A stretch of 64,000 nucleotides of DNA, from contig NC_090288.1 of assembly GCF_037392515.1 (NCBI RefSeq), positions 61,551,673 to 61,615,672 on the forward strand, written 5' to 3'. Below, one piece after another: positions 61,357 through 64,000 of this stretch (positions are counted from its first letter, which is position 1; each line of letters opens with the position of its first letter). A program made the position numbers and the translations under genes. This DNA is from Haliotis asinina (Eukaryota; Mollusca; Gastropoda; Lepetellida; Haliotidae). The notes beneath the pieces are model-generated. The model was not told the origin of the DNA. It searched no databases and worked only from the letters and a program-made list of their open reading frames with translations.

Positions 61357-61362
61357 AATAAA
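61357..61362 (+). terminator. polyadenylation signal AATAAA on the plus strand
   Basis: AATAAA is followed about 35 bases later by TGTTGTGTTTG, a GT-rich downstream element. It could end a long PORCN 3' UTR or an unseen plus-strand transcript. Confidence 0.45.
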
Positions 61363-61503
61363 GAGGAATCTCATTTTGTAATAATCAGTGTTGTGTTTGT
61401 AATTATTTCACCATTGAGAAAGGAAGGTCTGAGAAATACATGTAACAAGATGTATCACTGTAAAGACAGAAACATACACAAGACACAATGTAAATACGCG
61501 CAT

Positions 61504-61509
61504 TTTATT
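61504..61509 (-). terminator. polyadenylation signal AATAAA of the serine protease gene
   Basis: AATAAA on the minus strand lies 361 bases past the protease stop codon. With the plus-strand signal at 61357 it marks convergent transcript ends about 140 bp apart. Confidence 0.5.
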
Positions 61510-61869
61510 ATATAAATTAGAACTGAAGAATTGCATGGTCAGTATAAAATGATGAATTGTGTACAGTTAGACACTTCACGTTCACCCATGGGTGCCTAAA
61601 TATAGAGTGGTTAATAAGACAGTCTCTTCACGTGTATTCAACACTCGCATCGTATATGTTTCATTAATCCTTAAGACACACTCACTGAAGTAACATACAT
61701 GTATTAAGTGTAAGGTCATCGGTTATACTGGCATATGTAGAAGCCCTATCCTGCAAGAAACATAATGACTTAGACAAGATAATCATCATGAAGGTGACAT
61801 GCAGTCTGCCCTTGAACCCAGAGGATGGTAGTGGACAGGACATGCTGGTGTGAGGGTATGTTCGTTGGT

Positions 61870-63968
61870 TCAGTAGTAGGACAGGTCAGGCGATGTCTTC
61901 TCTTCAATCCAGTCCAAGAACATATCCACTCTGGTGAAGACGCTGTAGGGTACAGGTCCTTGACACGGGCGTTCAGACGACCAGCTGACGATGCCCTCCA
62001 GGTACCAACGTCTCACTGAAACATCAGATAGTTTGGTTTAATACTGTTTAGCCTACAAGACCCTGGCACAGGCGTTCAGACGACCAGCTGACGATACTCT
62101 CGATGTACCAGCGTCTCTCTGAAACACCAGACATTAATCTGTGCATGACAGACGCCTGAACCCCAGCCAGACATCAATCAGGGCTGTTAAAACGTTCCCA
62201 CCCAAAATGGAATTAACCAGACCAGACTTAATGTCAACGTAGTGCTTACAGTTTGTGATATGATTGTTCAGGGTTTAAACAGTAATTGTCAACTCTAAAT
62301 GTCACACTCAATTTGAATAATGTTTTAAGATATGGTGACTTTACACAGATGTGTGGAATAGGTAATCTAAAATTTTCGCCAGACCATCGGGTTGGCTAGC
62401 AATAAATTTAGTGAAATGTAAAGAGACTAACGCCGCTATGTAGCCGAGATACTGTTAACAGCGGCACAAAGTAATAAATCTGGGAGGTCCATGTGTGTGT
62501 GTGTGTCTGTCTGTCTGTCTGTCTGTGTCTGTGTGTGCATGCGCGCGTGACAGTGTCTCTGTGTGTGCGTGTCTGTCTGTGTGTGTGCGTGTGTGTCAGT
62601 GTCTGTATCTGTGTGTATGTGTGTATCTGTCTGTCTGTCTTTTGCTGTCCTGTATATAATGGGCCAGACAACCCCAGTAAACAGCATCAACTTCCATCTA
62701 TATGATGACGATAAGACGACATGTGTCCACGCAGTCAGATCGCCTGACCATCCAATAATAGTAATAACGAAAATATATATAGCCCTACATCCAATCTCTA
62801 TGTGGGTGACAAAAAATAATGTTTCATTAGAGACAGCAGTGCAGTGAAAAGAAATGCGTTTTACGATGTGTTTGAACGTAGCAAAAGATAGAAACCCTTT
62901 TAAAGCGAGGGGCAGAGCACTGACAGAACGTTTTCCAAAAGAGGCCAGTCCATAAGAGGGAGTTTTCAATAAGAAATTTGCATTCAGATCGCAGTCGTTT
63001 GGGTGGTGTGTAAGGGGTTAGCTGTTCACTTCGACCACAGGCAAACTGTAGCGAAAGTGGGGTTGCGCAACAACCCCACGTACTACGTTGTAGTTTTGGG
63101 TATCATCAGCTTATGATTGGCGACCGAAGTCGTGCATGCTGTTATATGATTCGCCAAGTTGATGGGTATATATCACAAATAGTAAAGGAACCAGAACCGA
63201 TCCTTGTGATACTCCACATGTAAGTTTGGCTCAACAAGATTGTCTCCTATGATGACATTCTGGCTTCGTTCGCCAAGATAGGATTGGATAAAGGTTACTC
63301 GCCAAATCACAAATGTTAGCCTGGATCTTCACGACTGTGTCTTAATGATTTGTAAACATGACTTACGTCCATATCTGCTCTGTCTAACCAGCGGCCCTCC
63401 GGAGTCCCCTGCACAGGGGTGTTTATTCTCAGCCACGTTATCGGCACAGAGCATATTCCTTGTGACGCTGTTGTTCACTGCAACATAAAATGATACGTTG
63501 TCATAGACGATGACGCCAAAGAGGATGCGACAGCCCCAACTTACTTTTCAGCAATGGCCTCTAGTACGCCGCATAATACAATTATCAAACACTCATCCAC
63601 ACCCTTATCATAAATGATCTGCCCCTTAGGAAATGCAAAGGTAATGAAATGTTTGCATTAGTAGTGTTACCTCCGTCTTTGCTCAGAACTCTCTCACAGT
63701 GCTTGTTGTCTGGTTCGACCCGGAGATCAGCTGAGCGCAACGTCTGCGAGTACTCGGTGTTTGCCACCTTGCCGAATCCGGTCACGACGTAGCGGGGCAG
63801 AATTTGATCAGAGCGATTGGTGTGGTTGCCTCGAGAACTCCGCTCTTTGGAAAGACAGGCAGGCTGAACTCGAGCGTTTACAGTCACAGATTTCTTCAGT
63901 TTCAAAAGGGCTATGTCGGAGTCGTATGTCCTTGCATTGTAATTGCCATTTACGTAGATTTTGGTAAT
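61870..63968 (-). CDS. trypsin-fold (S1) serine protease, C-terminal half, continues past right edge
   Basis: Extracellular endopeptidase of the chymotrypsin fold. Three exons are seen: 63968-63671, 63477-63367, 62015-61870 (stop). All are GT-AG with matching phase. The first carries the catalytic Asp ([14 protein letters not shown]), PACL and the conserved VVTGFGKV. The second has MLCADN and the catalytic Ser in GDSGGPLV. The last has [30 protein letters not shown] and ends at LSYY. The exon with the catalytic His must lie right of base 64000. At the S1-pocket position 189 (chymotrypsin numbering, six before Ser195) the residue is His, not the Asp of trypsin, and 216/226 appear to be Ser. 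Trypsin-like specificity is therefore unlikely. Domains upstream (CUB, LDLa, clip) cannot be seen. Confidence 0.92.
62048..62118 (-). pseudogene. partial duplicate of the protease last exon
   Basis: After TGTTTCAG the stretch reads [23 protein letters not shown], stop. It is a close copy of the start of the real last exon ([20 protein letters not shown]). It has a usable acceptor and the right phase, so it could be spliced in. The product would lack the final strand and the C-terminal helix. Either an exon remnant or an alternative ending. Confidence 0.7.
62490..62642. repeat. microsatellite (GT)n/(GTCT)n
   Basis: A run of GT and TCTG units in protease intron 2. The reading frames across it are meaningless. 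Confidence 0.95.
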
Positions 63969-64000
63969 CTGGAGAGGAAACGCAATGATGTGTTTGCGGT

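Noticed and set aside
62408-62969. Minus-strand frame of 177 codons and Cys/Val-rich plus frames
   Set aside because: They are translations of the GT/GTCT microsatellite; the flanks show no exon signals.

Overview
The window looks like a gastropod mollusc genome, probably abalone-like (Haliotis). That placement is an inference from dense tRNA-derived SINEs ending in GCGGCGTAAAACTAAACTC followed by (ACTC)n, and from intron-rich animal genes. Four protein-coding genes can be supported by splice-phase-consistent exons.

Layout. (1) 216-1383, minus: the first two coding exons of a polypeptide N-acetylgalactosaminyltransferase (GALNT family), running off the left edge. (2) 7158-22762, plus: a complete 15-exon SLC5 sodium/solute cotransporter of 717 residues, closest by eye to the SGLT/SMIT branch and with SMIT1-like residues. 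Its first intron holds about 54 near-identical 59-bp repeats. A later intron holds a 1.4-kb DNA transposon with long inverted repeats. (3) PORCN, plus: porcupine, the membrane-bound O-acyltransferase that lipidates Wnt. Twelve exons run from 44940 to 57289, and a plausible upstream first coding exon lies at 27548-27604 behind a CCAAT/GC-box promoter. If that exon is right, the first intron is 17.3 kb and contains a young Ty3/gypsy-type LTR element (35494-40142, antisense), a TTAA-flanked inverted-repeat element, several SINEs and four tandem arrays. (4) 61870-63968, minus: the 3' half of a trypsin-fold serine protease running off the right edge, with a partial duplicate of its last exon.

Between the genes the sequence is mostly repeats. 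Three SINE families recur, and three or four copies still have clear 10-13 bp target-site duplications. There is a CR1-like LINE relic in a PORCN intron and a Tc1/mariner transposase relic at 24.5 kb. Tandem arrays have periods of 17, 27, 32, 50, 57 and 59 bp.

The genes do not form an operon or shared pathway. Three of them act in the secretory or surface system: Golgi O-glycosylation, solute uptake and ER lipidation of Wnt. That is ordinary neighbourhood, not evidence of joint function. I found no clearly new gene system. The items most worth a second look are the long-inverted-repeat transposon at 16848-18275, the TTAA element at 34138-34911, the 59-bp array, the shared SINE tails, and the candidate first exon of PORCN.
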